Positions 14,432 through 28,002 of a DNA stretch of 64,000 nucleotides are shown in pieces. The stretch lies in contig JAXIVH010000002.1 in NCBI GenBank assembly GCA_036785325.1, positions 4,146,629 through 4,210,628 on the forward strand. The letters run 5' to 3'. Each line of letters starts with the position of its first letter. The first letter of the stretch is position 1. The position numbers and the translations under genes were made by a program. The notes below the pieces were generated by a model. That model saw only the letters and a list, made by a program, of their open reading frames with translations. It was not told the origin of the DNA and ran no database searches. Source of the DNA: Urophycis tenuis (taxonomy: Eukaryota > Chordata > Actinopteri > Gadiformes > Phycidae).

Positions 14432-15497
14432 GAGATGTACTTGCTTTTACTTGAATTGTCCCTTGTTTTTCATTTTTGTTCAATCAATCAATTCATTCAC
14501 TGCACTGTTGTATTAGCCACGATCTTTGTGACAATGTGCAATTTATTTACTTAGTATTTATAAAGTATTTGGAAATATAAAGGTCCAATGCACGGGGTTT
14601 TGATAATTATCAAGAGGGAATTTAGTACAGCATTTATACTCATTCTGTGCTGTTTATGGGTAGAATGGGTTTCCTTTAAATCTGAACAAACTTCCTACTG
14701 GTTAGTCCCCTCTTGTACACGCATGTTGAGCTGTTCCCAGGCAGCCTTGTGCCTGATTTAGCTCGGAATGGTCGGATAGCAACAGTGGAATAACTTTAAG
14801 CGTCAGTTAGTCTTTGACTGGAAGTCACTCATCTCTTCGGTGGAATGCTACTCTATAGGCATGTGCTTATGGGAGCCCTATCTGTTGTTTGATCCCCCTT
14901 GCTATCTATTCCTTCTCTTCTTTTCTCTATTTCCTTCTATCTCTCCGCTCCTCTTTCACCTTGTATTAAAACCAACCCCCATTCCCTTCTACCTGGTTTC
15001 TTCAAACTATCCGCGTCATTGCTGACTCGCACACTTGGAGGAGGCATGGTGAAACATACCCGACCACCCCGCCTACAAATCCATCCTGTGGCCAATGGCG
15101 ATGGGGCACAGAACTCGATCTGGCCAATTGCGTCGTAGCTTCCATGATGTTGGATAGCAACAGACTAGGATAGAGCATGCTGGGGAAGGAACTAAAGGAG
15201 AGCGAGAGGGGGGAGTAGAGAAAGGCTTCGTGTGTGCGCGCTTTAGCACAAGAAAAATAAAATTAATTTCTTAGACGCTGGGACCACGACGTATGCTTCG
15301 TCCGTGTAGTGTATAGGTAGATAATCGGGTTGCATATAAAAAATTAATGAAAATAACAGTCTAGAACAGTTTAATAAACCAGAGAGATTGCAAAAACTCT
15401 TCTTCCTGCAAGGTTTGGATTAACACATTAGAACTGCAACAGCAATGTGATTGCATTACCACATTTGTTTCTTTTATTTTAAATAATGTTGAGGTGT

Positions 15498-15525
15498 CCC
15501 CCCCCCCCCCCCCCCCCCCCCCCCC
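15498..15525. repeat. Poly-C tract (28)
   Basis: Twenty-eight consecutive C residues, an unusually long homopolymer for a vertebrate genome. Confidence 0.95.
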
Positions 15526-15992
15526 ACAAGCCAGTAGTTTTTTTTTTTACCATGTACAATAAAGATGTGTATTAGGACACTCATGCACTAGTTGTGGTGT
15601 TTACTCGATTACTGATGCATAGTTTGTATTGTTCAAACAGCTGTATGTTGTGCACTACGTATTTCCGACGCGTTGGTTTAGCTGTCAATCACATTTTATA
15701 CTTGACTGGACTGGTTTCGTGTTATTTGATGTACGTGTCCTTCGTAATATGTCAAAATGTGTGCTTTAGTAATTTAATTAGAAAGCAGTTTAAATAAGAG
15801 CGTGACCTGTATGTACACATATAAAGTTCCAATATATATATCCTGCTGTTACTATAAATGGACAATCCAGGGAAGGCCTGCATGGACTTCAGTATTGTGG
15901 CCAGAGGGAAGTGTCCTGACCCCTCTGACTGACATACATTCTGCAACAATTACGTTAAACAATGTTTCCGTGGCTCCAATTGCTATAACGCG

Positions 15993-16020
15993 GTGGATCT
16001 CATATATATGTGAGATCCAC
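15993..16020. repeat. Small inverted repeat
   Basis: The arms GTGGATCTCA and TGAGATCCAC are perfect reverse complements around an 8-base AT-rich centre. Function unknown. Confidence 0.7.
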
Positions 16021-16690
16021 GCTGCATTGTCGTGTGTGCATGTATTGTATCCTATATGGTTTGGAGAAAAAAATGTGCTTGAAGCTGCGTCAGACATTCT
16101 CGTTGCACCCCCCGACATCAAGGAGATGGTACAGTCTCGATCGCAGGGTGGGGAGCCGGGCTCTTTCTGCCAGAGCCGCCGGATAACGGGGAAATACGCC
16201 ACGGATATGGGCAAGGAATATCAACCGAAGTCGCCCTGCGATGCTTTTCACCTCGGATGATTAAACAAAAAAAAAACATAACGCCATAACATAAGCACCG
16301 TCGAGCGACGAAACTACCAAAGGATTTGTGGGGAAATGAACGTCGGTCAACAGGCTGAAAGGAGAACCATTTACCGCTCACGTTAACTTGGAGAAGCTCA
16401 GAAGGCGTCTGACGGTCAGCTCAGGAACTTCCATTGGATTTGACATGTTTGAGACCGCGGTCGGCTTTGCAAACGCCACTTAGTGGGTTCAGTCGGACAG
16501 GATTCGTTTAAAGTGTGTTCACCGCGTTCTGGATCAAGATCATTATATTTTGTGAAACGGAAGACAAAGGCCTCAAAAGAGTTCGAAAGTGGATTACCGT
16601 CTTCAGATGTTTGCCCTTCGTTAACATCATTTGACGGAGGATAACCGGGATTTATTTGCAATTCGAAATTCTAATTTTCTTTCACCACCG

Positions 16691-16718
16691 CCCCCCCCCC
16701 CCCCCCCCCCAAAAAAAA
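16691..16718. repeat. Poly-C (20) followed by A-run
   Basis: Twenty C residues pass directly into eight A residues. Confidence 0.95.
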
Positions 16719-17876
16719 CGTCAAAATACAGTCGATATATATATCCGAGCTGTGATTGTTCCCTCTGGCTTTTTCAAAAACGGTCTTTTTTTGTACTAAT
16801 GAACGACTAATTTTCCATTTTTAATTACTTTAATTAGACTCGAAGTTGTTTGTTCACGTGTCCCTGCCATTTACATGGTCAGAATGGGGTTAGGTTATTC
16901 TCAGGCATTTCATTAGAATGGCCCCCTGTTTCCCCCCCTGTTGGCTGGCACCTAGCGAACACAGCTGACGTCCCCGCCGAATTAGAGCGTGCCAAAACAC
17001 AAGCAATTGAACTAAACTTTTGGTGGGAGAGGGCTATAAACTCTTGTCAATAGTAGTGGTGGTACTGTTTCAGTACAATAATCGAAAATATTGCATCTGC
17101 TCTTTCTAACCCAGGTCTGTCTGGTCCTAAGTCTTTTAGAAAGTGGCAGTAATTGGACCTATTTTTAGTGTTAGGGATGGGGTAAAGGCAGGCGGCTTGA
17201 AATTCTAACCCCCTCCACCTCCTCCTCTTCCACCCTTTCCACCACCCAGCTCAGCAATCTTGACAGTATGCTTTACTAGCACTGTGCAGTGTTAGATTCG
17301 TGCATGACCTATGCCTTGAATGACCTATGCCTGCTGAAGCTGTTTAAAGGCTCTACTTTAACCATCCGGAAGTTACTATTTGCCACCTAAAGGCTACCTT
17401 TCAGTCAAGACTACCTACCCTTAAAGAACCAAAACTATAATGGACTTTGAAAATATTAGATAGCTTAATGGCCTGCTTTAAAAACTGCAAGGCCATTTTT
17501 AACCATGTAGACCAAGTCAAACTCTTGGATTTGTTGAATGTCCATGCAAGCTAAGCCTATGGTACAGTGAAAACTGTTCATAGTATTTTGGCCTACATTG
17601 GATAACTAACATCCATCAGCGACTTGGCGATTTAGAAACTTCCAGCAAAATACAATGCATGAAATTATGGAACAAAAGAAAAAAAAAGCTAATTTAAAGA
17701 ACCAAATATTTTATCACCCATAACTCATGTCCACAGAGAAAAAAAATATATATGGAGGAAAAGAGATGTATATGTATAGTGTTATTCCACAAAACAACAG
17801 AGTTAAATCCTTTATATTTTTACACTGAAAGAGACGGACAAGCTGCCTGCACGCCAGTTGGTTGCCTTAGAAACCA

Positions 17877-17900
17877 CAATAATAATAATAATAATAATAT
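17877..17900. repeat. (AAT)n microsatellite
   Basis: A short trinucleotide repeat of AAT/ATA units. Confidence 0.9.
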
Positions 17901-20058
17901 AATACAACAAGCCAGAGGGGACGGTGCCTTTTGATTGGTTGGTTGGTTTCCCACCAATTAGCGTTCAAATGATTTGATTGGATGTAAGTTGTCAAAGTGA
18001 ACTCTGGGATTGAAAACAATAAGTGACTATCCACTCCTGCCCATCGCACAGCATTTTGATTGACAGTTTCCCTGCTGTGTCGACTTAACGCCAAATATTT
18101 CCATGGTGATCACGTCGTCAACAGTGGAGGAGAAGACTACACCCTCCAGTAGGATGGTCCAGTCAGAGCCCTGGATTACCTCTGCACTGCTTCGCAAGAA
18201 CAACCAAAGTCAGTACTACCACACATACACCAGCTTTAACCCAACACCAGCCTCTCCCCTTTATGCAATTGTGGCTGTGTAGGGAGCAGGGCAGTAGTTT
18301 TCAAAATAATAATTTTGACATATGATGGAAATCAGACAACAGAAAGGGAACTAATATTTTCAGTCTTGTTTTACTGCCTGTTGAAACCAAATCGTTTGGG
18401 AGCGTTCCTGATTTTCCTATGTTTGTATGGTATTGGCAATTATATGAATCTATGCTGCCATGGATTTTGAATCTGGCCTGTATTGCATATCAAACATGCA
18501 GCAAGATGCTGATTCTGTTTCGGTTTAATGTTGTATTTGGATATGGTGTTTTATGACCAGAAAGCATGACCAAGTGCAAGTTAGCCATGGAGACAAGTCC
18601 ACAAATTATTATTAGTCCAAAGTTACATAGTGCCAGATTAGAAGGAACCTCTGGGAAGGAAGGAGGTCTTTGGCAAACAGCAGATCTTCTGGGTGGGGAC
18701 TTCACCGAGCCGGGGCCGGAAACCCGAAACTGCAAGGGCGGAGTTACACCTTGCTTCCTGTTTCGATTCAGAGCCACCGAAGAAAACTTCAATTTTAATT
18801 GAAGTTTATTTCTACAGTGCTGATTCAAAGTTTTTAAGGCACTTATTACCAGTTTTTCTATTGCTGCCTGAGTTTGCGTTCGCCAGTAACATGCTTACAG
18901 AGCACGGCCTCCAGCGATATCATTGGTGGATACATAAACGAAGTGAAAGAAAGTGAAACCAGATTTTAGCTTTGACCAAAGATATTAATCTGAAGTCTGA
19001 TTTGTGAGACCAGGCTGTCATTAAACGGCAAACGAATCAGTTCAAGTTATGCCACAGAGGAGCAGCATGTTGTTATGATCAACTGTTTCTATGCAGATCT
19101 CAATCAAAGGCTGAGGGTTTATGGTTCTGTAAGCCTATTTTGGCCAAAGTGTGTGTCATTTTAACCTGTAGGTGAAGCCAAACACTGTGGGGTAAGGTTA
19201 GTCGTACTTTCACTTTCTCTTATGGATTTCAAAACATTAGCCAATCTGGCTGACAACATGCCGCTTTTGCCTACTGTCAATTTCAGTTTGTATGCTAGCT
19301 TTTACATTGCCATGTAAAAGGCCAATGTAGTTTGAGAAAGGCAAGATGAGTTTAAATTTGAGGTGAATACAGACAGTTGAGATCAGTTTGCTGGTGTTCG
19401 TTTACAAAACATTTATGGACATGCAAAAATTTAATATATTGGCAAAGTTGTTCTAAAAGTAATTTCCCACCTATACTTTCGCATTTGTGTGCGTTTGCAT
19501 AGTATGGGCATTGGCAGCAGAGCCTTACATATGATACATATTTGCATATAATATAGTAGCATATTGTCAATATAATGGCATAGATATCATAGTAGGAGTA
19601 TTAGAGTAGCGTTATCTCGATTTGCTGTTGCAATTGAAGTAAAATAAAAAAATAAGAAATATATTTGGTAAATGAGCCTTGTTTGTATATCGTAGTGTAA
19701 TCATCGGGAATGCTGGGCTCTACTATTCATCCTACTGCCTTAACGAGTGCTAAAAGTACAATGATGACTTCAAAGTATATCTGCTATACTCCAACATTTA
19801 AACATCACAAGTTCTCGCTACCTCCCCTGGGATCGATAAGGGGAACTGGCAGAAGCAGTGGCTCAACACAACTGTGTATTCATGGGGAGGAAACCCCTGG
19901 CAGGTCAAACGCGTAGCTAAATTCATGCCTGGTGGTGATTTGTGTGGGACTAAATGTAGCTGGAAGGAAGGAAAATCAGGTGTTACCTGTCACATCAAGT
20001 AAAGAAAGAAAGTTTACACATTTACTGTAAGAATATTGACCAAAAGCAATTTGGAGAG

Positions 20059-20089
20059 ACACCTGGAGAGCTATGAGCTCTCCAGGTGT
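20059..20089. repeat. Perfect 14-bp stem with 3-base loop
   Basis: ACACCTGGAGAGCT and AGCTCTCCAGGTGT pair perfectly around ATG. The stem does not extend outward, so it is too short for a microRNA precursor. Confidence 0.8.
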
Positions 20090-23000
20090 GAGTGAGTGTC
20101 TGCTATTCACAGTGATGCTCTGCCAACCACAATGACTGAAGTGAGAACATTTCACTCACCCTTGTTCAAACTTTAAAATGTCTGTCGCCTTACTTCTTCA
20201 CGCAAGGGATTTTGTTTTGCGTTATAAGTTTGTTCAAGTTTGACTCACAGGTCGTTAATTAGCATGCTTTATGCCAACAGACTTCCTTTGTTAAGTAAAA
20301 CAACTGATGATTGTTTGAGTCTCAGCCCTTCACTGCAACGATTTTTACTCATAGTATAAAATCTGTGTGTTTGTATTCATCTGTGTTTTGTGTGTCAAAG
20401 TGTTTGGATCTGGAGGGTGTTCAGAAAAGAAGGGGTTCTGAGGCTGTTTGAGCCCACAGGTGTGCGTGGTTTTGTTTGAGAGTGAACGATATCACATGAC
20501 AGTCGAACTGTGCGTGTGTGCCTGTTACAACAAAGTACCTCTCTGGATTGGGGTTTTTGTAATTGTGAATCTCGGGGTTGATTGGGTGTGTTTCATAACA
20601 TGGCGTCTTTCAACCTTGATTGATATCCCTCGGCTGTTGCTAGTCCACTCGCTTTCAGTAGTCCACCCGCCTAACCTATGCACCAGGCTGGCCCATTTCA
20701 TTAAAATCAATGGCCATTATGGCTTCCTGTAGCCGTGGCATTCGATGCACAGGGTACGAGGCAGTGATGTCACAGCACTGTCATTATTCCAAAAAGATTC
20801 CGTTATCTGGCTCATGTGTGTTGATCTGGCTCATATTTGGTCAACGTTGTCAATAAGTGGTTAAACTTGACATTATAATTTTTTGTATGTATATTTTTTT
20901 TAATGTAAGTTTCCAGTCACTACAAAACTGTTGAGTACACAGTGCACTGTAACTGCATACCGCCATGGTTAATGCATGGCGCAAAATAATAAAACAGACC
21001 TTGTGTTTTTTTTCCCTATCTAATTTGCATCTGGAAGAGCGCAGTTCCTAGGAATGCTATCTGCCGGCTTGGCTAACTAGAATAACAACACAGTACGTGA
21101 GAATTTCCTCGACTGGAAGTGCATAATTCTATGTAGTCCTATATTAGTACATAGAGAGGTCAATGCACGTAGATGCCAAGAACACTCTGACCACTCTAGT
21201 TAGCATAGCACTTGATTTGTACGAGTTGTTTTTCCTGGGCTTTTAGCCATTGTGCTTTGACCTGTCATAAGCAGCCTCTGCATTGTAGACAAAGTTGCAT
21301 TAAAATAATGTCGAAAACAACTCTGTTGAAATGTATTTCACAATTTGCCTGTAAATACTATACTTAGAAATATGACTGACGCCATGCAGTACAGCCGCAT
21401 AGCTAAGATTTGAGTGTTGTAACCAGAGAGAGCTGAGAAAGGCAAGATTTTGAAACTAAATAACCCAAAATTATGACCCCTCCCTCTCTGCTCCCTTCCC
21501 ATCTCCTCAATTGAGAAGTGTTTCATTTCACACACCTGTGATTAATATGCAAAATGGATTCCCCAAACCAATCAGGGGAAGAGATGATTGGTGATTGGTC
21601 AGAAATGATCTCGGAGTAGCCTAAAATCTAAATTGGCTACAAAGGCAGTAATGGTCAACACAAAACATATTCTGACACCACATTTCCCTCACTAATGGCT
21701 GACAAATGTCTATGCCGTTGTGAACAAATGAGTATCAAATAATATCTCTTAAATCTTACCAACTACACCTTTTTAAGAGTGTTCCTTATTCTTCTCCCCA
21801 ATCAGACGGTCTTCTGCATTTTCTCTGTTTACCTAAATGTAGTCACACCCTGTGTTATGATTGAGCAATTTAATAAATGGTATGTTGAATTTTGTTACTG
21901 TAAAATATTTTAGTAAAATAATTGATTGGAAATAAGATCTTTGTTTACCTCTGCATGGGAATCAAGGAATTACTTGAACTTTGTTTGAACTGTGTTTACA
22001 TACTTTCATTCCCTACAGACCTAGATTTTACTGATTGACTGAAACCTCAGATTAGGTATATATTATATCCTTTATATATCTAACCAAGAATTACGCAAGT
22101 TGTCAATGTCAACAACAGGCAGAAGGCACAGAACCACTAAGTAAATATCCAGGCTGAAATGCAGCTCAGACTTGACAAAGAGTTGACTCATTTGTAGGAA
22201 ATAGGTGACCACTGTTTGTGTTACATCAAATTAAATTGACACTTTCTATTCAATTTTCTATTTCACTGTATCTTTTTTCATAGTTAGCATTTAAAAAAAA
22301 ATTAATAATATGATTGAAGATGCAAATTTATTAACATAGTACCGTCAATTGCTCTAAAGCTTTGATTCTCCACACAGGAAGACGGAGCCAGTACATTTGT
22401 TAACTCCCTTTCCAGTTGTTCATATCGGTATACTTAAGGCTCTTCAAAAGAGCATTTCTGCAGCATTGTGAACAAGTTATTTTGTGTGTCACAGTGACCC
22501 TTTTGCTGTTTTTTTTGCGAAGCCATTATAAAGATCTAGTTTCCAAGGTGAAAAGAAACTTTCAGCTACACATTATGTTCAAAACTACTGTACAAGTCAA
22601 TTACCTTTGGGTGGATGTGTCATAGTTTATCCAGAGTTATCCAATCCAGATGTTAGGAATGGCATGGCATTAATCATTACCTTTGGTTGTGTACCTAACC
22701 CTATGTGACTAACCCTTTGTTGAATTAAAGTCGATTTTATTTTGTTTGTATTGTTTAAAGAACAAGCTTCTGATGTCTAGATTATTCATAGGTGAGACTA
22801 AGGTTAACAAGGTAAGAATGAACTCAATAAAGGCATTCTTACATGGAGGAGGGTAACGATTACCCTAATTTACACCGAAACTGCATAGATGTCAGGTAGA
22901 CTTTTTTCCATTGTTTCATTAAAAACATAACTATTGAGGCAAGTTTGGAATTTATCAACAACATAGATAAATGACTATTGTGATGGTCCTAAGGTGGACT

Positions 23001-25119
23001 CCAGAGTTTAAACTTCACACGTTAATTGCTACTTGTAGTTTTGGGTCAGAAGATAACATCAAAGGTTTCGGCTACAGAAAGTTAAACTTGAAGTGGAGCC
23101 TGAACAGAAATATAGCCCAAACCTGAAGGTCTACCTAAGGTATTAATTGATAGTGGGCAGGACCAGCTCAAACAGGGTGTTTGATTATCATTCATAATGT
23201 AATCACAGTATTATGAAGCAAGAGTCACATACACAGCTTGGCGTGTTTTTGATTTGCGTCACTGAAGTTGCTTTTGTTGTGGCCCTTCTAAGCCATTGTG
23301 GTCCCTGCCCTTTGGCTTGCCAGGTGCCCGCTAGGTTCAAAGGTCACCAGTACACCACACATGCATCTCACTACCTCCATCTCAGCAGTGTCACCGCTGT
23401 CAGGATATCGGGTCAGAGTCGTATACCCAAAACCTGATACCGATGTAACACGTTGTTACGTAACCTTTGCTCTTTGTTCAGCAGTGAAACTCTTTGAAAC
23501 TGTTGTCTTGTTTCCTGTTCCCAGTTTGTCACGCATTTCTATTATTTCCACAACGGCACAAATATATTTGTTGTTCATCCGTTTGCCCATTCAGACACAG
23601 AAATAAAAGGGAATTCTCGTATTTTAAACTTGTGATTTATCGCAGCCTGTGATGTGATTAACTCAGTGAAACATTTTAATCGTTAGACAGCCCTAATTTG
23701 ATTATATGTTTGAACTGTTGAATCTAGAGTGGCTGACCATCTCTCTGTAGCTTCATTGAAAGTGTTTCATGCTCCATTTCATCATTCATCCCTAGATTGT
23801 TCGTGGTGCTGCAGCCGATGATTATCAGGATTGTTGATTATTGAAACACTTGTTGTTAGACTTATTTTGCAGAAAACATTATTATTCTGTCTACTTTTGT
23901 TAAATTATTACCAAATAAGCCAAGGTTTGTTGCTTCTGATCTTCAAGAACAAATTCTCCTCAAATGTTTAGTTACACGTAAATTATTGACAATGATACAA
24001 TGGCATCATAAAACTTTTTTTATTTTTTTATTAACCCTGGTGAACATATAACCTTTAACTAGTTACGAGTTTGACTGCATTGAAGGTTCCCTTTTAGCAG
24101 AAAAGCAACGAGGGCCAATGAAGTGGAAATATTTAGCTCTGTGAGCATTGATATTCTCCATAATGGACCTCAAGCAAATATTCAATTGCGGAAAACCTTT
24201 TGTAAATCGTCTCGTTTTCAAAAGATGTGCAGTAGACTCTCAGCTTTACTACAAACAATTCATTCAGTCACTAGGCAGCCACCACCAGAGCCCACACAAC
24301 CAGTCACACGTCTACTCCACTTAGAACAACATGAGAAGGCTCAAAATGACAGTGGAAAGAGCCTTTTTTAAATTTTTATTTTTATTGAAGTCTTCGTGTT
24401 ACTGGGTTAATGTTGCTAATGTTGATGCTTCTGCTATTGACAATAGGGAATGCTATACTCTTGATCTGCTGCTACTTTGCTGCTATTGTAACTTTAGATG
24501 TGTAATTCTTCAGTGGATAGCAATGTGATTCCAAATGGAAGGGCCAACACAAAATGAAGCCTAATAATGAAAATGACGTTACTTCCTTGATACCACATTA
24601 TGTTGTAAAATGACATCTTTGTAGAGGACATGGTTGATAATAAGCAGATACAGGTGAAAAACCATAGCCCTTTGCCATTTCTATTTTGTTACATTACAGG
24701 GCTTTAATCTTTGTTTTATGTCACTGTCCAATTGCAGTCAAAGCCAAAGCAAATTATCTTCAATAGATGATGTATAAGATATATCATGTTTTGACTAGAT
24801 TTGACAGTAAAAGAGACTAAATAGTATAGTAACAGTATAGGTACTTTTGACAGGCATTCTCATTGAATTTGGTTTAAAAAAAACACTATCTTGTGTAACA
24901 TTTTTTAAAGAAATCTACAAACTACTTTGTATTTATTAAGCGATGTCTAAGTATTATGAACCTGTGCTGAACCATCAGCAGGCTCTCTTCTCTGTGTTTG
25001 GTTGACAGAGGGAGATAGCCAGCTCTAACTATTATTGCAGGCTGGTAGAGAAGAAGAAAAGAGAAGTAAATAGCAATACAGACAGAGAGGGGCTGGTTGC
25101 TGAGAAAGCACAGCGTTTT

Positions 25120-25420
25120 ATTTATAGAGCACTGGCCAGCCAGCCCTTGGATACTAACATCCAATCAGCTCAGACTGAGGGAGGGGGGCCTTGGCCAATG
25201 GTATTGCGGAAAAGGGGGTTGTCAGAGTGAGGAAGTGCTCTGAGTGCTTCTTGGCTTCTTAAAGGGACGGAGGCACTTATTTCAGTGCCAGGCAGATATA
25301 CCAGTGCTCTCCCTTTGATCAAACTCTCCCTCTCTCTCTACGTCATCTCTCTTTTCAGGGCAGAACTTACTGCCTCATAACAACAGTGTTCTCAGACAGA
25401 GTGACTAGCCCCTACTCCAG
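25120..25420. promoter_or_regulatory. Candidate promoter-like region, CCAAT boxes
   Basis: CCAAT motifs occur at 25,161 and 25,195, followed by a purine-rich stretch, TTAAAGGGA and a pyrimidine tract ending CTCTTTTCAGGG near 25,360. The stretch is consistent with a vertebrate promoter or first-exon neighbourhood upstream of dyrk1b, but there is no direct evidence of transcription. Confidence 0.2.
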
Positions 25421-25744
25421 TTTCCGTTTCCCCTCTACGATCATCCCTAATAAGGACAGGCAAATAGACAGCAACATAACCCTATTGCTATGTAGACATT
25501 GGCGATGTTACTCATACAGCTACATATAAACCATAATAGTGACTTTAGCAATCTGTACCGGAATATAGCCAACCTATATTTAATCTGTATGTCTCAACAT
25601 TGCAGCTCAGAAGTTTTACTTGGTGGTTCAGCCTCGCTAATTGTCAAACGCACACGTCCCTCTCCACAATCAACTGATATTTGACTTTCTAACATTTAGT
25701 TCACGGCCTTAACAGCAGCCTCGAACACACGCACACACACGCAG

Positions 25745-25789
<45 letters not shown>

Positions 25790-27850
25790 TTTGTGTTGCC
25801 ACAGAGTACTACTTTGTGTAGTGGCTAGTTTTGCCAAATGTGCTTTACAAAGCTCCAAACTCGACATTTTGCTGAAAAATAACATTTTCATTAAGGTTTT
25901 GGTCCCAGAAAATACAAAAGCGACAGAAACGCCCCGTCTCCTATGTTCTGGGGTTCTGCAGTACTTGCTGAGTGGACAGCATAATATATTAACATCAAAC
26001 CAGCACTGTTTTCCACGTCACTCCACGTCAACATCCCAGGTCTATTGTACATTATAGTGTTTGTGTAACTAACTGAGACTAGCATGTATCTTTGTATCTG
26101 CACGAGAGAGGAATATACAGGAAGCGAAGAAGCTGAGAATTATCAATACATTTCTTTACCTTTGGCATTGAATTGATTACCATTATCATAGAAATTTATG
26201 AGACACACAAATTAAATGAATTCCCATATTTTCTATTTGCTGATACATACTGATATATGTATACATGCTGCTGTATACCAGTAGTTTTTTTTTCTTCTTT
26301 TAGTTCTCTTTGTAATGGTGGTGATTTTGTGCTAATTTGGGTAGGGTTGTAACACAGGTCATGCTATGCATCGTAACAGCGTGTCCTACTTATTTAAAGA
26401 TACTTTGTAAGCAAGCCGTTTGTGTCTCAACTCTTCCTCAGCTCTTAATGGGGTCTTAATTTGTCTTGTTGTTTTTCTGGGCGGCATCAGGATGAGGTGT
26501 GAAGGCCCTGGCACCTTCAGAACATGGCTCATGTGTGTCCAAACCAAACCATCGCTGTTGGAATATTTCAGAAGTAACATTTGCACCTTGAGAAGGAATC
26601 GTGGGTTCATCCATCCTTCGGCCCCTTTTGTATTTTACTGTGAACAAAACAACATTTGAGGGGCAGTGTCGAGGGAGCGGTCCTATGAAGTTCCTTGAAG
26701 TGCTCCACGGTGAAGTGGACTGGCTGAAGACCAGGGCTGTGAGGAGAAGGGGATCCGCCCAGGAGCTGTGTGTGGACACACTGAAAAAAACCAAGCATTA
26801 TTTGTATGGATTTGCATAATGGAAACGCACAGGTCATAGACAGGCTATTTGATCACTTGTTCAAATAGGATGAACTAGGCTCGCTTGTTTAACTGCTATT
26901 TGCCGGCTTGTTCGGCTAGGTAGAAAACACCGGGCCGTTGCTGGTGAAAATGTGCTCAGACCTGAGCTACCTAGTGGTATCCACAGCGGGGGGTCAATAG
27001 ATACTGAGATAATCCCACATCCTGTCCAGTTGACATCCAGATTCAGAGAAGGACGAAATGAATATTTGTTATGCTTTCACCGGCACGCCGGGCGCCGTAC
27101 TATTCACTATTATCTATTAACCACGATTTAGCTGAAGCGCACCTTAAATGTTAAGGAATAATGCACATATTGTTTTGATTGTTTTCATCATCCGAGTAAT
27201 TTTCTCCCTTCACCCATGCATAAAGACATGACAAACTTTTGTGTTAGTCATAATGCAAACACATTAGCACGCGTTGTAACAAGAGTCGGACTATGATTGT
27301 GTAAAATCTGTGTCCTTCATTTGATATTATTTGAGGTCTTATTGTAGAGAATGACACGTTTGGCATTCGTTCGTATTCTGTTGGTCAAGGAACATCACAT
27401 TGTTTTATTTTATTTTATTATTATATCATAGATCTGAATTGGTGTGTTATCAAAGCCATCTCAACGTAAAGCATTCCGAAATTCAGAGCTCACGATATCA
27501 GTCAAAATCACAAAAACCCAGACTTTAGTGCACTGTGTTGTCTCTCTCTGTACCGTACTGAAGATGCTCATTCTCTTCACTCAGAGCAAATCGACGTACG
27601 ACCTTGTGTGCATACATGATCAGGGGGGGGATGAAACCCCTAACCCTGGCAGCATTGACATGGAATACACATCGAATGAGAGGGTGATGGGGGTGGGTGA
27701 TGGGGTGGGGTGGTGGGGGAGAAACGCCACCAATAACCACGACTCCTCTCACGCTGGTTCTCCCTGCAGGCCGAACCGGTCCGCGGCGCCGCCACATTAA
27801 CCCAGCGTCTCCTGCTCACCAACCCTCCTGTCCTCCCTCCCTCTCTCCAG
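25421..27850. other. Region upstream of dyrk1b coding start
   Basis: No coding exon recognised. There is a (CA)n/(CG-CA) compound repeat at 25,727-25,788 and a G-rich, CpG-richer stretch from about 27,620 leading to the first coding exon of dyrk1b. TCTCCCTGCAG at 27,759-27,769 looks like a 3' splice site, so alternative 5' exons are possible. Confidence 0.4.
25727..25788. repeat. Compound (CA)n/(CACG)n repeat
   Basis: CA repeats interspersed with GCACGCACG units. Confidence 0.93.
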
Positions 27851-27866
27851 GTGGAAGCAGCTCAGG

Positions 27867-27926
27867 ATGTCCCCCCACCACCTCCTCCTCCTCCTCCTCC
27901 GCTGCCCAGGGCTTCTCCCCTGCTGA
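27867..27926 (+). other. Candidate upstream ORF in the dyrk1b leader
   Basis: A 19-codon ORF (ATG with A at -3, TGA at 27,924-27,926) ends seven bases before the dyrk1b start codon. It is translated from a (CTC)n tract and reads mostly Leu. It would lie in the mRNA only if the exon begins at or upstream of the CTCTCTCCAG acceptor that ends at 27,850. Confidence 0.35.
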
Positions 27927-27933
27927 GCCAGCC

Positions 27934-28002
27934 ATGACAAGCCAGCACACACACGCACATCCCTCCTTCAGCTCCATTCACTCCATGGCCGAGCAGCAGC
28001 AG
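27934..28002 (+). CDS. dyrk1b: dyrk1b coding exon 1 (residues 1-23)
   Basis: ATG at 27,934 opens 23 codons ending CAG, followed by GTAACG. The exon probably starts at 27,851 after CTCTCTCCAG. The N-terminus is Ser/His-rich and ends AEQQQ. Confidence 0.8.

Larger units (their letters stand above)
13041..25100. other. Intergenic or distal 5' region, no gene recognised
   Basis: I find no recognisable coding exon. A CpG-richer patch at 16,080-16,640 holds an open frame of 152 codons (15,802-16,260) with no resemblance to a protein I know. It may mark an untranslated first exon or promoter, since dyrk1b starts downstream on the same strand, but nothing in the sequence proves this. Confidence 0.45.

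Noticed and set aside
15802..16260. 152-codon open frame at 15.8-16.3 kb
   Set aside because: No recognisable domain, no splice partners and an opposing frame of similar length. More likely chance in a CpG-richer patch.
20059..20089. microRNA precursor
   Set aside because: The stem is only 14 bp with a 3-base loop and does not extend in the flanks.
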